Shown here piece by piece: positions 35,361 to 43,083 of a DNA stretch of 62,599 nt. The notes beneath the pieces are model-generated. The model had not been told where the DNA came from and searched no databases. It was given only the letters and a program-made list of their open reading frames with translations. The stretch is from Bacillota bacterium (GTDB lineage: Bacteria > Bacillota > Limnochordia > Darwinibacteriales > JAAYFS01). The stretch lies in assembly GCA_012728115.1 (NCBI GenBank), contig JAAYFS010000006.1, positions 1 through 62,599 on the forward strand, in the 5' to 3' direction. Both the position numbers and the translations under genes were made by a program. How positions within the stretch are numbered: the first letter of the stretch is position 1; each line of letters begins with the position of its first letter.

Positions 35361-35384
35361 AACGAGAGGGTTTTCCCTCTCGTT
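35361..35384 (-). other. Intercistronic hairpin between cheW and fliM
   Basis: AACGAGAGGG and CCCTCTCGTT form a perfect ten-pair stem with loop TTTT. No U-run follows on either strand, so it looks more like a processing or stability element between cheW and fliM than a terminator; partial termination is possible. Confidence 0.5.
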
Positions 35385-35412
35385 ACTATATCGTCATAAT
35401 TCGAGCTCTTCT

Positions 35413-35901
35413 TCAGTTATTTAAGTGTTTTTCTAGCTTGGAAAATTCCAGTGGTTCATTTTCGAGCATAATTCTATCGATATGTAATAGAATTAGTAAC
35501 CTGTCATCATGTTTAGCGATGCCTTCAAGGTACGTTGAACTCAAGCCAGCAACGTTACTGGGCGGTGGATCAATGGCATCTGAAGGCACTCGTAGTACTT
35601 CCTTAACTTCATCTACTATGAATCCAACTTTGCTGGAATCAATATCGACAATAATTATCCGCGTATCTTGAGTTTCTTCTTCTTCCTCCAGACCAAATCT
35701 CTTCCGCAGATTTACGACAGGTATTACCTCACCTCTAAGATTTGTTACACCTTCGATGTATTTTGCAACATGTGGTAAGCGCGTTATTTCTGTTACCTTT
35801 ATTATCTCACGTACCTTAGTAATACCAAGAGCAAACTCTTCTTCAGCGAGTCTAAACACTACAAATTGCTGTTCAGAAATAGCTGTTTGAGAAGTAGTCA
35901 T
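35413..35901 (-). CDS. cheW: Chemotaxis coupling protein CheW
   Basis: About 162 residues, a single CheW domain: FVVFRLAEEEFALGITKVREII, RLPHVAKYIEGVTNLRGEVIPVVNLRKRFG and IIIVDIDSSKVGFIVDEVKEVL. It links receptors to CheA. The ATG at 35901 has GGAGGAG upstream. It is the first gene of the chemotaxis cluster. Confidence 0.95.
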   Translation of the reverse strand: MTTSQTAISEQQFVVFRLAEEEFALGITKVREIIKVTEITRLPHVAKYIEGVTNLRGEVIPVVNLRKRFGLEEEEETQDTRIIIVDIDSSKVGFIVDEVKEVLRVPSDAIDPPPSNVAGLSSTYLEGIAKHDDRLLILLHIDRIMLENEPLEFSKLEKHLNN

Positions 35902-36016
35902 TACAACTCCTCCGTTCATTATCGAGATTTTTCGACAAAAAACTTGGCTTCTATTCTGAACTAATTTATTCGATACCCAGTTTGGTATTTCCTGCCTAAA
36001 TAACTAATTACATCTT

Positions 36017-36367
36017 TTATTTTCTGGGTTTGGCTATTAATGCAATAATACTTGCAAATACAACGGCGGCGGTAACACCTAACCCAGTAATCTCAAAAGC
36101 TCCTGTAAACAACCCTTCCCAACCTAGACGCTTAACTTCAGCGAGCATTCCACTAGCAATGGCACTACCAAAACCGCTTACAGGTATTAATGCACCAGCA
36201 CCAGCAAATTGGATGAAAGGCTCGTAAATCCCTAATCCGTTTAGAATAGCTCCAGTTATCGTAAATCCAACCAGGACATGGGCTGGGGTTAGTTTGGTAG
36301 TATCCAACACAATTTGCCCTATCGCACAAATTGTTCCACCAACTAAGAATGCAATTAATAGACTCAT
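36017..36367 (-). CDS. spoVAE: Stage V sporulation protein AE
   Basis: A 116-residue membrane protein with about four helices. GGTICAIGQIVLDTTKLTPAHVLV and PVSGFGSAIASGMLAEVKRLGWEGLFTG match SpoVAE(b). It is part of the inner-membrane channel that moves dipicolinic acid into and out of the spore. Last gene of a three-gene spoVA set. Confidence 0.92.
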   Translation of the reverse strand: MSLLIAFLVGGTICAIGQIVLDTTKLTPAHVLVGFTITGAILNGLGIYEPFIQFAGAGALIPVSGFGSAIASGMLAEVKRLGWEGLFTGAFEITGLGVTAAVVFASIIALIAKPRK

Positions 36368-36379
36368 TCTTCCTACCTC

Positions 36380-37387
36380 CTATACTTCAAGTACGATTGC
36401 ATGACCGATTCCAGGGATTGATTCTCCTTGTTGAAAGGTTAGTGCATTCATTAACGCACCTGTAGCAATTAATAAGACGCGACGAAATCTCCCTTGGTAC
36501 ATTTCTTTCATCACATATCCAATCGTTACCACCGCAGCACAAGCACAACCACTAGCGCCGGCTCCAACATCTTGTTGTGGTGAAAATATTAAGTCTCCAG
36601 CGTCCTGGTGTTTATTACCTAGTGAAATTCCTTTCTCCTTGGCAAGTAACCCAAACATCTTTTTCCCTTGGGACGCCAAATCTCCCGTCAAAATCAAATC
36701 GTAATCAGCAACGGAACGATTAGTATCTTGTAAATGTTGCACCAATGTATCCACTGCCGCGGGAGCCATTGCCGATCCCATATCATTTACATCTTTTAAT
36801 CCCATATCAATAACTTTTCCAAAGGTTGCATGAGTGACCTTGATACCATCGCCAGCATTTGCTAAAATTGATACCCCCGCACCTGTAACTGTTACTTGGT
36901 TGGAAGTTTTCCGTTGGATATTTAACTCGATCGGATACCGAAACTGTCTTTCGGCGGTTTGATAATGACTAGTTGTTGCGACCAACACTTTATCTGCATA
37001 ACTACCGTCTATTAAAACTGAACCGAGACCTAACCCTTCTGCATAAGAAGAACAAGCGCCATAAATACCGATGAATGGAACTCCTAGTGTTCTGGCACTG
37101 AAAGAAGAGCTAATAATTTGGTTTAGAAGATCACCTGAAATGTAATAATGGATCTCTTCCTTTTTCAATTTGGCTTGGGCTAACGTTTGTTCGATTGTGG
37201 ATTCTAGCATCTTTAACTCGGCCTTCTCCGCGGTCTTTTGTCCAAGCATTGGGTCCTCTAGAATATCATTAAAATACTGAGCTAAAGGGCCCTTACCTTC
37301 ATCAGGGCCAACTGTTGCAAAACTCGAGATTATGCGTGGTGGATTGCGAAATACAATTGTTTGTTGTCCAACACGGTTTTCAGCCAT
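36380..37387 (-). CDS. spoVAD: Stage V sporulation protein AD
   Basis: About 335 residues with a thiolase-like fold. Family segments are IVFRNPPRIISSFATVGPDEGKGPL, GIYGACSSYAEGLGLGSVLIDG and ASGCACAAVVTIGYV. SpoVAD binds dipicolinic acid during uptake into the forespore. The ATG at 37387 has proper spacing from AGGAAGG; a GTG three codons earlier overlaps the SD. It lies between spoVAC and spoVAE. Confidence 0.93.
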   Translation of the reverse strand: MAENRVGQQTIVFRNPPRIISSFATVGPDEGKGPLAQYFNDILEDPMLGQKTAEKAELKMLESTIEQTLAQAKLKKEEIHYYISGDLLNQIISSSFSARTLGVPFIGIYGACSSYAEGLGLGSVLIDGSYADKVLVATTSHYQTAERQFRYPIELNIQRKTSNQVTVTGAGVSILANAGDGIKVTHATFGKVIDMGLKDVNDMGSAMAPAAVDTLVQHLQDTNRSVADYDLILTGDLASQGKKMFGLLAKEKGISLGNKHQDAGDLIFSPQQDVGAGASGCACAAVVTIGYVMKEMYQGRFRRVLLIATGALMNALTFQQGESIPGIGHAIVLEV

Positions 37388-37403
37388 ATTTCTCACACCT
37401 TCC

Positions 37404-37865
37404 TTACGGGAAAAGACCTAGTAACGAGGCTTTGATTAAAGTAACCAGGAAACCAGCTAAAATTCCGTACACTAGTACTGGGCCAGCAATTACAAACATT
37501 TTTGCAGCCATTCCTAAAAGAAACCCTTCACGTCTAAACTCCATAGCCGATGCCACAACAGTATTAGCAAATCCAGTAATCGGAATGGCTGCGCCAGCAC
37601 CACCGATTTCCCCAAGGATATCATAAACACCAAATCCAGTAGCCATCGCCCCTAAGAAAATCATAAAAGCTAGCGTGGTGGCAGCTGCTTCGCCTTGAGT
37701 TCGTTCAACGGTTGAAAAATAATTTAATGCTATTTGCCCAATTAAGCAAATGGAACCGCCAATAAGGAAAGCTAACACTACATGTTTTAAAATTGGTGTT
37801 TTTTTGGAATGGCCCTTTACCAATTCCTGATATTTCTTTTGTTCTGCTTTTGTTTTTGGATCCAT
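37404..37865 (-). CDS. spoVAC: Stage V sporulation protein AC
   Basis: A 153-residue membrane protein. The pattern KHVVLAFLIGGSICLIGQIALNYF and GAAIPITGFANTVVASAMEFRREGF is typical of SpoVAC, a mechanosensitive channel component for dipicolinic acid release. This operon contains only the C-D-E core; spoVAA, AB and AF are absent here. A forespore-type promoter is a possibility 40-70 bases upstream. Confidence 0.93.
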   Translation of the reverse strand: MDPKTKAEQKKYQELVKGHSKKTPILKHVVLAFLIGGSICLIGQIALNYFSTVERTQGEAAATTLAFMIFLGAMATGFGVYDILGEIGGAGAAIPITGFANTVVASAMEFRREGFLLGMAAKMFVIAGPVLVYGILAGFLVTLIKASLLGLFP

Positions 37866-37905
37866 AGGTTGGTTATCATCCTTTCCACTATCTTAAAATC
37901 ATACC

Positions 37906-37936
37906 TATTATTTATCACAACATTAGTTTCTATTCG
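37906..37936 (-). promoter_or_regulatory. Possible sigma-G/F promoter of spoVAC
   Basis: On the minus strand CGAATA, 18 bases, AATAATA, compared with the forespore consensus (TGAATA and CATACTA). Two to three mismatches; position is right. Confidence 0.35.
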
Positions 37937-37971
37937 ATTAGCTGGATAAAGGATGAATACCACACCGTAAA

Positions 37972-37999
37972 TCGACACACACTAAAATTGAACTATAGA
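37972..37999 (+). promoter_or_regulatory. Weak promoter reading into the structured intergenic region
   Basis: TCGACA, 16 bases, TATAGA on the plus strand. The spacer is one short and each hexamer is off consensus by one or two, so this is only suggestive. The expected start is near 38006. Confidence 0.35.
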
Positions 38000-38005
38000 T
38001 GGCCG

Positions 38006-38361
38006 AGTTAAGATCACTTCAGTGGTCGAGCGACTGGTCAGAAATGGCTTGAGCGAAGGTTGTTAAGAGAGCTTTTAGGATTGATTGAGGCTATTATCGG
38101 TCTTAGTTGGTCTAAGTGGTTATCTTAACAGCTGAACCAAGACAAATGGGATTGTTCAAGTTATGATCAACTGCCGCAAGGTAGTTGGTTGTAGCAAAGG
38201 ATAGACCCGTTTGTTGGGAAAAGATCTTTATGGGTTGTGATAGTTTTCAATAGGATCGTTAGACTCTGTTGGTAGCTTAAGCGATTCATAGAGGTCGGAG
38301 CGAAGGTCATCTGAGGTTCAAAAAAAGAGAGCTTTTACTATCCACAGTAAAAGCTCTCTTT
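38006..38361 (+). ncRNA. Candidate structured non-coding RNA (unrecognised class)
   Basis: The 533-base gap between the Omp-alpha-like gene and spoVAC has no sizeable reading frame but has RNA-like structure. AACTGCC-GCAA-GGTAGTT (38169-38186) is a stem capped by a GNRA tetraloop with one G-U pair. GATCAC-TTCA-GTGGTC (38012-38027) is a stem with one U-G pair. TGTTAAGA (38061-38068) pairs with TCTTAACA (38122-38129) around smaller hairpins. The wobble pairs work only on the plus strand. It ends at a strong 16-pair hairpin. I tested it by eye against RNase P RNA, tmRNA, SRP and 6S RNA and found no match. Degenerate sequence cannot be excluded. Confidence 0.4.
38324..38361. terminator. Strong 16-pair terminator after the Omp-alpha-like gene
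   Basis: AAAGAGAGCTTTTACT and AGTAAAAGCTCTCTTT pair perfectly with a six-base loop. On the minus strand a run of seven T spans the stem base, so it ends the envelope operon; on the plus strand the tail is only moderately T-rich. It may serve both directions. Confidence 0.85.
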
Positions 38362-38398
38362 CATTCTTTGTCATCAAGTCTGACTAATAACAATCAAA

Positions 38399-39595
38399 CT
38401 ATTTTACATATCCAAGTAATACACTAATAGCAGCAACTCCAATTGCGATATAGGTAGTGCTCTTGGCAGATTTTATCTCCTTTTCCATATTGGTTTTATA
38501 AGAAGCAAAATCTTCCTCGAGAGTTTTTAGTTGTCGTTCCAATCTTTGCTCTCGTAACAAGTTGGCATTTAATTGCGCATAGATTTCGTCAGTTACAGTT
38601 TTTGTCAGTAACGCTAACTCATCTTCGGATAAGCCTACTTGTTGCTCTAACGAATCTAAACGTTTGTTTATCTCTGAAGCTAAGGCTTCTCTATTCTGTC
38701 CTTCTCTAGTAATTCGGATCGCCAAGTTCTGCATATCTTTTTCCATCTCTTGATTTCTAGTAGTGATGGAGTTGATTTGCCCAGTCAATTTCTCGATGTC
38801 CTTGACGAATTGACCGTCAGTACGCCCGACTAAATCTACCAAACTGTCCAGTGATTCTTCAAGAGTTTTTAATTGCTGTTTTAATTCATCTAGATCTTTT
38901 CTTAACGTACTATCATCAGCTTGCATAGCAACAAAGACTGCGGCTTTTTCGCTCGCCCAATTTTCAAGTTCGCTTAAGGATACTCCTTGTTCCAATAAAA
39001 TAGATTCGAGAGCAATTAAGGCGTTTTCTACATCCGAGAGGGACTCTTTAAGAGTTGCAATTGCTTCAATTTGCTCAGCTAATGAAATGGCATGTTGTTC
39101 AATTGTTTCATTTTGCTTCTTAATCTCATTATAGATATCTGCTTTGATTTTTTCCACTTCTTCTTGCAAATCGGTTTGCGATGCTACCACTCTGCTTACC
39201 CTATCCTCGGTGATTTGGAGCATAACTTGTGTATTTGCTAATTGTTCTTCTACTGCATCTTTTTGAGCATACCATTGAACAAGTTCTTCCCGAAATTCGA
39301 TCGTTAACTCCTGTAAAAGCTCTAGATCATCGATCGAACTGCGAACTCGCCCAGCTTCGATTTCATCAAGAATTCGGGCAATCGTTATCGCTAACGTATA
39401 ACGATCAACAGCCTTGGTTCCTTGAAAAGATCCGTCTTCAAACACAGTTAAGTAACCTTTGTTCACTAACGATACCACCGCTTGGTATGCCCAGTGGTCA
39501 GGAGGTACGTCTTTAACGTTCGCACTTACTGGTACAATACCAACCATTCCCATCACCATCGTAACTACAAGAACCCAAATGCCTAGTTTTTTCAC
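38399..39595 (-). CDS. SLH-domain coiled-coil protein with C-terminal membrane helix (Omp-alpha-like tether)
   Basis: 398 residues. Signal peptide (KKLGIWVLVVTMVMGMVGIVPVSA), one SLH domain (about 27-75: VPPDHWAYQAVVSLVNKGYL...TKAVDRYTLAITIARIL), a very long heptad-rich coiled coil (about 85-370) and a single hydrophobic C-terminal helix (STTYIAIGVAAISVLLGYVK). This is the architecture of Omp-alpha, which spans the Thermotoga periplasm from peptidoglycan-bound SLH to the outer membrane. The GTG at 39595 is preferred as GGAGG lies eight bases upstream. It is last in the exbB-exbD-tonB operon. An inner-membrane-anchored spacer is the alternative. The outer-membrane assignment is inference. Confidence 0.75.
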   Translation of the reverse strand: MKKLGIWVLVVTMVMGMVGIVPVSANVKDVPPDHWAYQAVVSLVNKGYLTVFEDGSFQGTKAVDRYTLAITIARILDEIEAGRVRSSIDDLELLQELTIEFREELVQWYAQKDAVEEQLANTQVMLQITEDRVSRVVASQTDLQEEVEKIKADIYNEIKKQNETIEQHAISLAEQIEAIATLKESLSDVENALIALESILLEQGVSLSELENWASEKAAVFVAMQADDSTLRKDLDELKQQLKTLEESLDSLVDLVGRTDGQFVKDIEKLTGQINSITTRNQEMEKDMQNLAIRITREGQNREALASEINKRLDSLEQQVGLSEDELALLTKTVTDEIYAQLNANLLREQRLERQLKTLEEDFASYKTNMEKEIKSAKSTTYIAIGVAAISVLLGYVK

Positions 39596-39612
39596 AATAC
39601 TAACCTCCACCC

Positions 39613-41649
39613 TTAAGGTTTTACAACTATCTCACGCTCGATCACTTGATAGTTCGTGATCTCGCCTGTTTCATCACGAATAACCAGATTTTCTAAACCT
39701 ATCAGTGTCTTACCTGGAGCTTTAGCTCTAAAATGAATAGTAACCAATGAGCCAAAGGCTAATGGCAAAGGTGTGCCTCCCCGTTCGCCACTGATATTAC
39801 TCACCCGTCCAGTATAGTTATCTACAGAGGATACGGACCATGGTAAAAATACAGGAGGATTGGTAGTTTCATCAACAAAGAGCGAACCTCTACTGATATC
39901 TAACTTTCGTCCGACTATTTCCACTACCTCTGGGTCATAGACTAGATCAAGACTTGCACTCTGAAAATCAACAATATTGGTTGCTAATACGGTTACCGAA
40001 AAATGGTCTCCTGCTTTTATATCGCCACCATGAACCACTCTTGGTTCCTCAACAATAATCTTTGGTTGCAAACCTGGGATGAATATCCAATTGTTTGTAA
40101 CTTCGCGTCCAACACTGGAGTTTAGATACAGTGAATAGTACAGATTTCCAGATACACCTGTTGGCTCCAAACGCCAATTTACTCTCACTTCTTCACCAGG
40201 TCGGATGGTACCAGGATACTTGGTTGCCCGTTCACCTGGAGCTAGCTTCAATCCAAAAGGACAATAGATAGTTAGACCCACGCGATAAGCATCGCTATCG
40301 CCCACATTTCTTATAATTGCGGTAGCTTCAAACGGTACAGGTGTTAGACGTTCTGATTGAATGGTCAAATGAGTAGTACCGACAAAGTCGAGCTGAAGCT
40401 TGGCGGGGCGAATAATTTCGATATCCCTTTGCACACTGTTTGACTCACTATTAATCGCATCAACCGTTACTTTGTAAGTAACTTTTCCACTCACTTTACC
40501 AGTCGGAATCACCATCCAGCTAGTTTGGATAGTCTCGCCAACCTGCAAATTACCTAACCTTCGTTCGTTTTGACCATCTGCTAACTGCAAACCTTCTGGC
40601 AGATCCAGGGTTGCAACTACGTCAAGAGCCTCACCTTTTCCAGTGTTTTGGACATAAGCCACTAGCGTAAAGCTTTGCTGTGAAAGCTCGTCAGCAATCA
40701 CTTGTGCAGGCGAGGTTACTCCTACCGAAATCTCCCCAGGGGCGATTGTAACTCCACCTAAACCGTAATAAGCAACGTAACTACGACTCTCCCCTGCTCT
40801 TAACGGAACAGGATCCCAAAAAAGAGCAATCGCACTATCTAATTCGAATTCACCTTTTCGAGTAAAATCTCGTCCTGGCTGAAAATCAAAATTCCAAAGA
40901 TCATCTGCTAAACTACCCCAGTTGGTGAAGTACACACGATCAGGGATTGAAACCTGATCGCTTCGCAAAGTGCCTTGCGACATAACCTGAGGATCAGACA
41001 ACGAATCAAATGCCTGCCAAAACTCAGGCATATTATCACGATAAAAAACTGAATCTGTCAACAACGCCTGATCATTAACTCTGAAAGGAGCTCCATCGTT
41101 CTCACCAAGCATAGTATCAAGCATAATTCGCAAGCCTACCATGTGGGAAACATTATCGACGTTATGAAGTTCATACTCGATCCGAGCGGTATCTAATAAG
41201 CCAGTTGTACTGCTCCTGGCGAAACTTAATCTTTGTGTTACTTCAATCGGACCAGTTTTCCAGGTACTTATGATCGCTCCATCCTCAATGGTCGGTGCTT
41301 GGATCATTTCGCCGAACAAACCCTCGCGACCAGACCTACTATTGGTTTGACCCCCGAAGACCCAACTCTCGTTACCAATTCGAATGGTAGTATACGAAGT
41401 CCAAGGTTCATTACCGCCATAAATCAAATGTTTATTTTGGTCGGTATTCCGTTCTGGGTCACCACCTGTTGTCCCTACTGAGAATCTGCCAACATTAAAC
41501 TCCCCTGTATTTACTACGATGCGAATATATTCGTTAGCGATCTCTAATTTTGATTCAGAAGCATAGGCTGATCCGCTAGTAAAAAACAGCACCGTTATCA
41601 AGAGAAGGAATACCATTAAGTTTGTTGCTCGAACTTTGAAAGAAGCCAA
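39613..41649 (-). CDS. Secreted multidomain protein with C-terminal cohesin-like domain
   Basis: About 678 residues. After a signal peptide (NLMVFLLLITVLFFTSGSAYA) comes an unrecognised beta-rich N-terminal domain (about 35-305). Two repeat-like immunoglobulin-type (CARDB/NEW3-like) modules follow (around 310-530, marked by VAYVQNTGKGEALDVVATL and ATAIIRNVGDSDAYRVGL). The last about 140 residues have the cohesin pattern: AGDHFSVTVLATNIVDFQSASLDLVYDPEVVEIVG and GSLVTIHFRAKAPGKTLIGLENL. No catalytic motif is visible. The TTG start with AAGGAGG directly follows the tonB stop, so it is translationally coupled. A binding or scaffold role at the cell surface or periplasm is likely; the ligand is unknown. 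Confidence 0.75.
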   Translation of the reverse strand: MASFKVRATNLMVFLLLITVLFFTSGSAYASESKLEIANEYIRIVVNTGEFNVGRFSVGTTGGDPERNTDQNKHLIYGGNEPWTSYTTIRIGNESWVFGGQTNSRSGREGLFGEMIQAPTIEDGAIISTWKTGPIEVTQRLSFARSSTTGLLDTARIEYELHNVDNVSHMVGLRIMLDTMLGENDGAPFRVNDQALLTDSVFYRDNMPEFWQAFDSLSDPQVMSQGTLRSDQVSIPDRVYFTNWGSLADDLWNFDFQPGRDFTRKGEFELDSAIALFWDPVPLRAGESRSYVAYYGLGGVTIAPGEISVGVTSPAQVIADELSQQSFTLVAYVQNTGKGEALDVVATLDLPEGLQLADGQNERRLGNLQVGETIQTSWMVIPTGKVSGKVTYKVTVDAINSESNSVQRDIEIIRPAKLQLDFVGTTHLTIQSERLTPVPFEATAIIRNVGDSDAYRVGLTIYCPFGLKLAPGERATKYPGTIRPGEEVRVNWRLEPTGVSGNLYYSLYLNSSVGREVTNNWIFIPGLQPKIIVEEPRVVHGGDIKAGDHFSVTVLATNIVDFQSASLDLVYDPEVVEIVGRKLDISRGSLFVDETTNPPVFLPWSVSSVDNYTGRVSNISGERGGTPLPLAFGSLVTIHFRAKAPGKTLIGLENLVIRDETGEITNYQVIEREIVVKP

Positions 41650-41651
41650 GA

Positions 41652-42638
41652 CTATTCCTCCTTTATCGAAATTACCCATTCAGTTTCACCAAACAGTGGT
41701 TCACCAGCAACTTCTTGTCCAATTTCAAAAGGAATACCCATTACAAGTAAGTAGTCATGTGTCGCACTTTCAAATATATAATAATTGCTTTTAACTGAGA
41801 GCAACGCTTGCTGATCCAACCTTGTATCTCCAGAAGATTCCTTGATCTTAACGTCAAGTAATTCTCCCGAAGCTGATACATAGATTTCTAACCAAACTAC
41901 ACCCTCAGCGCCATCATCGTATGCCCTTTTTGGATAAACAGGTGCTCTACCGCCACCGAATAGACTACTTCCAGATGGAACTGGTGGTGGTGCAGGTGGT
42001 GCAACTGGTGCATCTCCTTCTCCGGAACCTTGTTGACCTGCTTCTTCATCAACACCCGCAGTATCTTCTGTGCCCGATCCACTAGAACCTTGATCCTCAA
42101 AGATCTCTTCTGGAAGCGATTCGACAACAATAGCCTCCTCTACTTCTATCTCAACTGGTTCTAATTCTTTCACTTCTTCAACCACAACAGTATGAGAGCT
42201 GGATTCACTTGTAAGCAATCCTTCACTTTCGATCGGAGTAGGTTCTAACTCCTTGATAACCTCTGGTTCTGGTTGCACAGGAACTTGTGCCTCTTGTTCT
42301 GGCTCAGTTCGTGGTCGAGGTAATGGGGTGACGCTTTCTTCCCGTGCTGGCTCGACAGCCTCAGAAACAGCTAAGTGTCTTGGTTGACCTGGATTTGGCT
42401 TGGGCTCGTTAACCCTCGGTGCCAAAGTTCGCGATAAAGGATCGCGATATGTAGAAGGCTCAAAGGTAGAAGGTCCTTCATAGTGCACAATCTGAATAAC
42501 CCCGCCTCCAGTACGACTGCTAGGCACATTCGAAATAAAAAACGAATTCCACAATGGATAGGTTAAAAATAGTACCAGATGTAATAAGAAGGACACAAAC
42601 AACCATGTGCTCAACGATTGTTCATCATTGTAATACAT
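41652..42638 (-). CDS. tonB: TonB energy-transducing protein
   Basis: 328 residues. One N-terminal membrane helix (STWLFVSFLLHLVLFLTYPLW) holds a Ser-x3-His pair at residues 16 and 20, exactly the spacing of the essential TonB helix motif. A long acidic/proline-rich periplasmic stretch (about 70-225) leads to a TonB C-terminal domain (PVYPKRAYDDGAEGVVWLEIYVSASGELLDVKI, SGDTRLDQQALLSVKSNYY) with an extra tail. TonB conveys proton-motive force from ExbB/ExbD to outer-membrane receptors. No such receptor is in the window. Confidence 0.92.
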   Translation of the reverse strand: MYYNDEQSLSTWLFVSFLLHLVLFLTYPLWNSFFISNVPSSRTGGGVIQIVHYEGPSTFEPSTYRDPLSRTLAPRVNEPKPNPGQPRHLAVSEAVEPAREESVTPLPRPRTEPEQEAQVPVQPEPEVIKELEPTPIESEGLLTSESSSHTVVVEEVKELEPVEIEVEEAIVVESLPEEIFEDQGSSGSGTEDTAGVDEEAGQQGSGEGDAPVAPPAPPPVPSGSSLFGGGRAPVYPKRAYDDGAEGVVWLEIYVSASGELLDVKIKESSGDTRLDQQALLSVKSNYYIFESATHDYLLVMGIPFEIGQEVAGEPLFGETEWVISIKEE

Positions 42639-42675
42639 TTAATCACCCTTTATTTTTGGGATTCAACCCTTCCTT

Positions 42676-43083
42676 CTATCTCACTGGTTCGGTTGTTCCT
42701 AAACCAAATTTCTCTACTCCGCCAGCACGAATATAATCCGCAGCTCTAATAATGGAGTTATAATCCGCATGTTTGTCGCCTTTGACAATAACAAAGGTAT
42801 TCGGATCCGTTTTGACAGCTTCGCGGACGATAGCTTGAATCTCTGGTCCAGTTACTACCTTACCTTCCAAGTAAAAAATCCCGTCTCTATCAACTACAAC
42901 CTCTAGTTGGATATTTTCTTGAGGATTACCTGTAACCGCTTCTGGTAGCTCCACTTCCATCCCCATACTAGATTGATAAAAATTAGCAAAAACCATGAAA
43001 AAAGTTACCAGAAAAAACATGATATCGATTAACGGCACGATATTTGGTTGTGGATTTCTTCGCCTTGAACGATAAAAGTTCAT
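42676..43083 (-). CDS. exbD: ExbD/TolR family biopolymer transporter
   Basis: 135 residues. One helix carries the essential Asp (NIVPLIDIMFFLVTFFMVFA, D20) followed by a periplasmic domain ending VEKFGLGTTEPVR. It forms the proton-conducting motor with ExbB. The start overlaps the exbB stop by one base. Confidence 0.94.
   Translation of the reverse strand: MNFYRSRRRNPQPNIVPLIDIMFFLVTFFMVFANFYQSSMGMEVELPEAVTGNPQENIQLEVVVDRDGIFYLEGKVVTGPEIQAIVREAVKTDPNTFVIVKGDKHADYNSIIRAADYIRAGGVEKFGLGTTEPVR

Noticed and set aside
35361-35384. Full terminator between cheW and fliM
   Set aside because: The stem is strong but there is no T-run on either strand, so it was kept only as an intercistronic hairpin.
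37981-38330. RNase P RNA, tmRNA, SRP RNA or 6S RNA in the 38 kb gap
   Set aside because: None of their conserved strings (for example the RNase P P4 element or the tmRNA tRNA-like ends) are present; left as an unnamed candidate.
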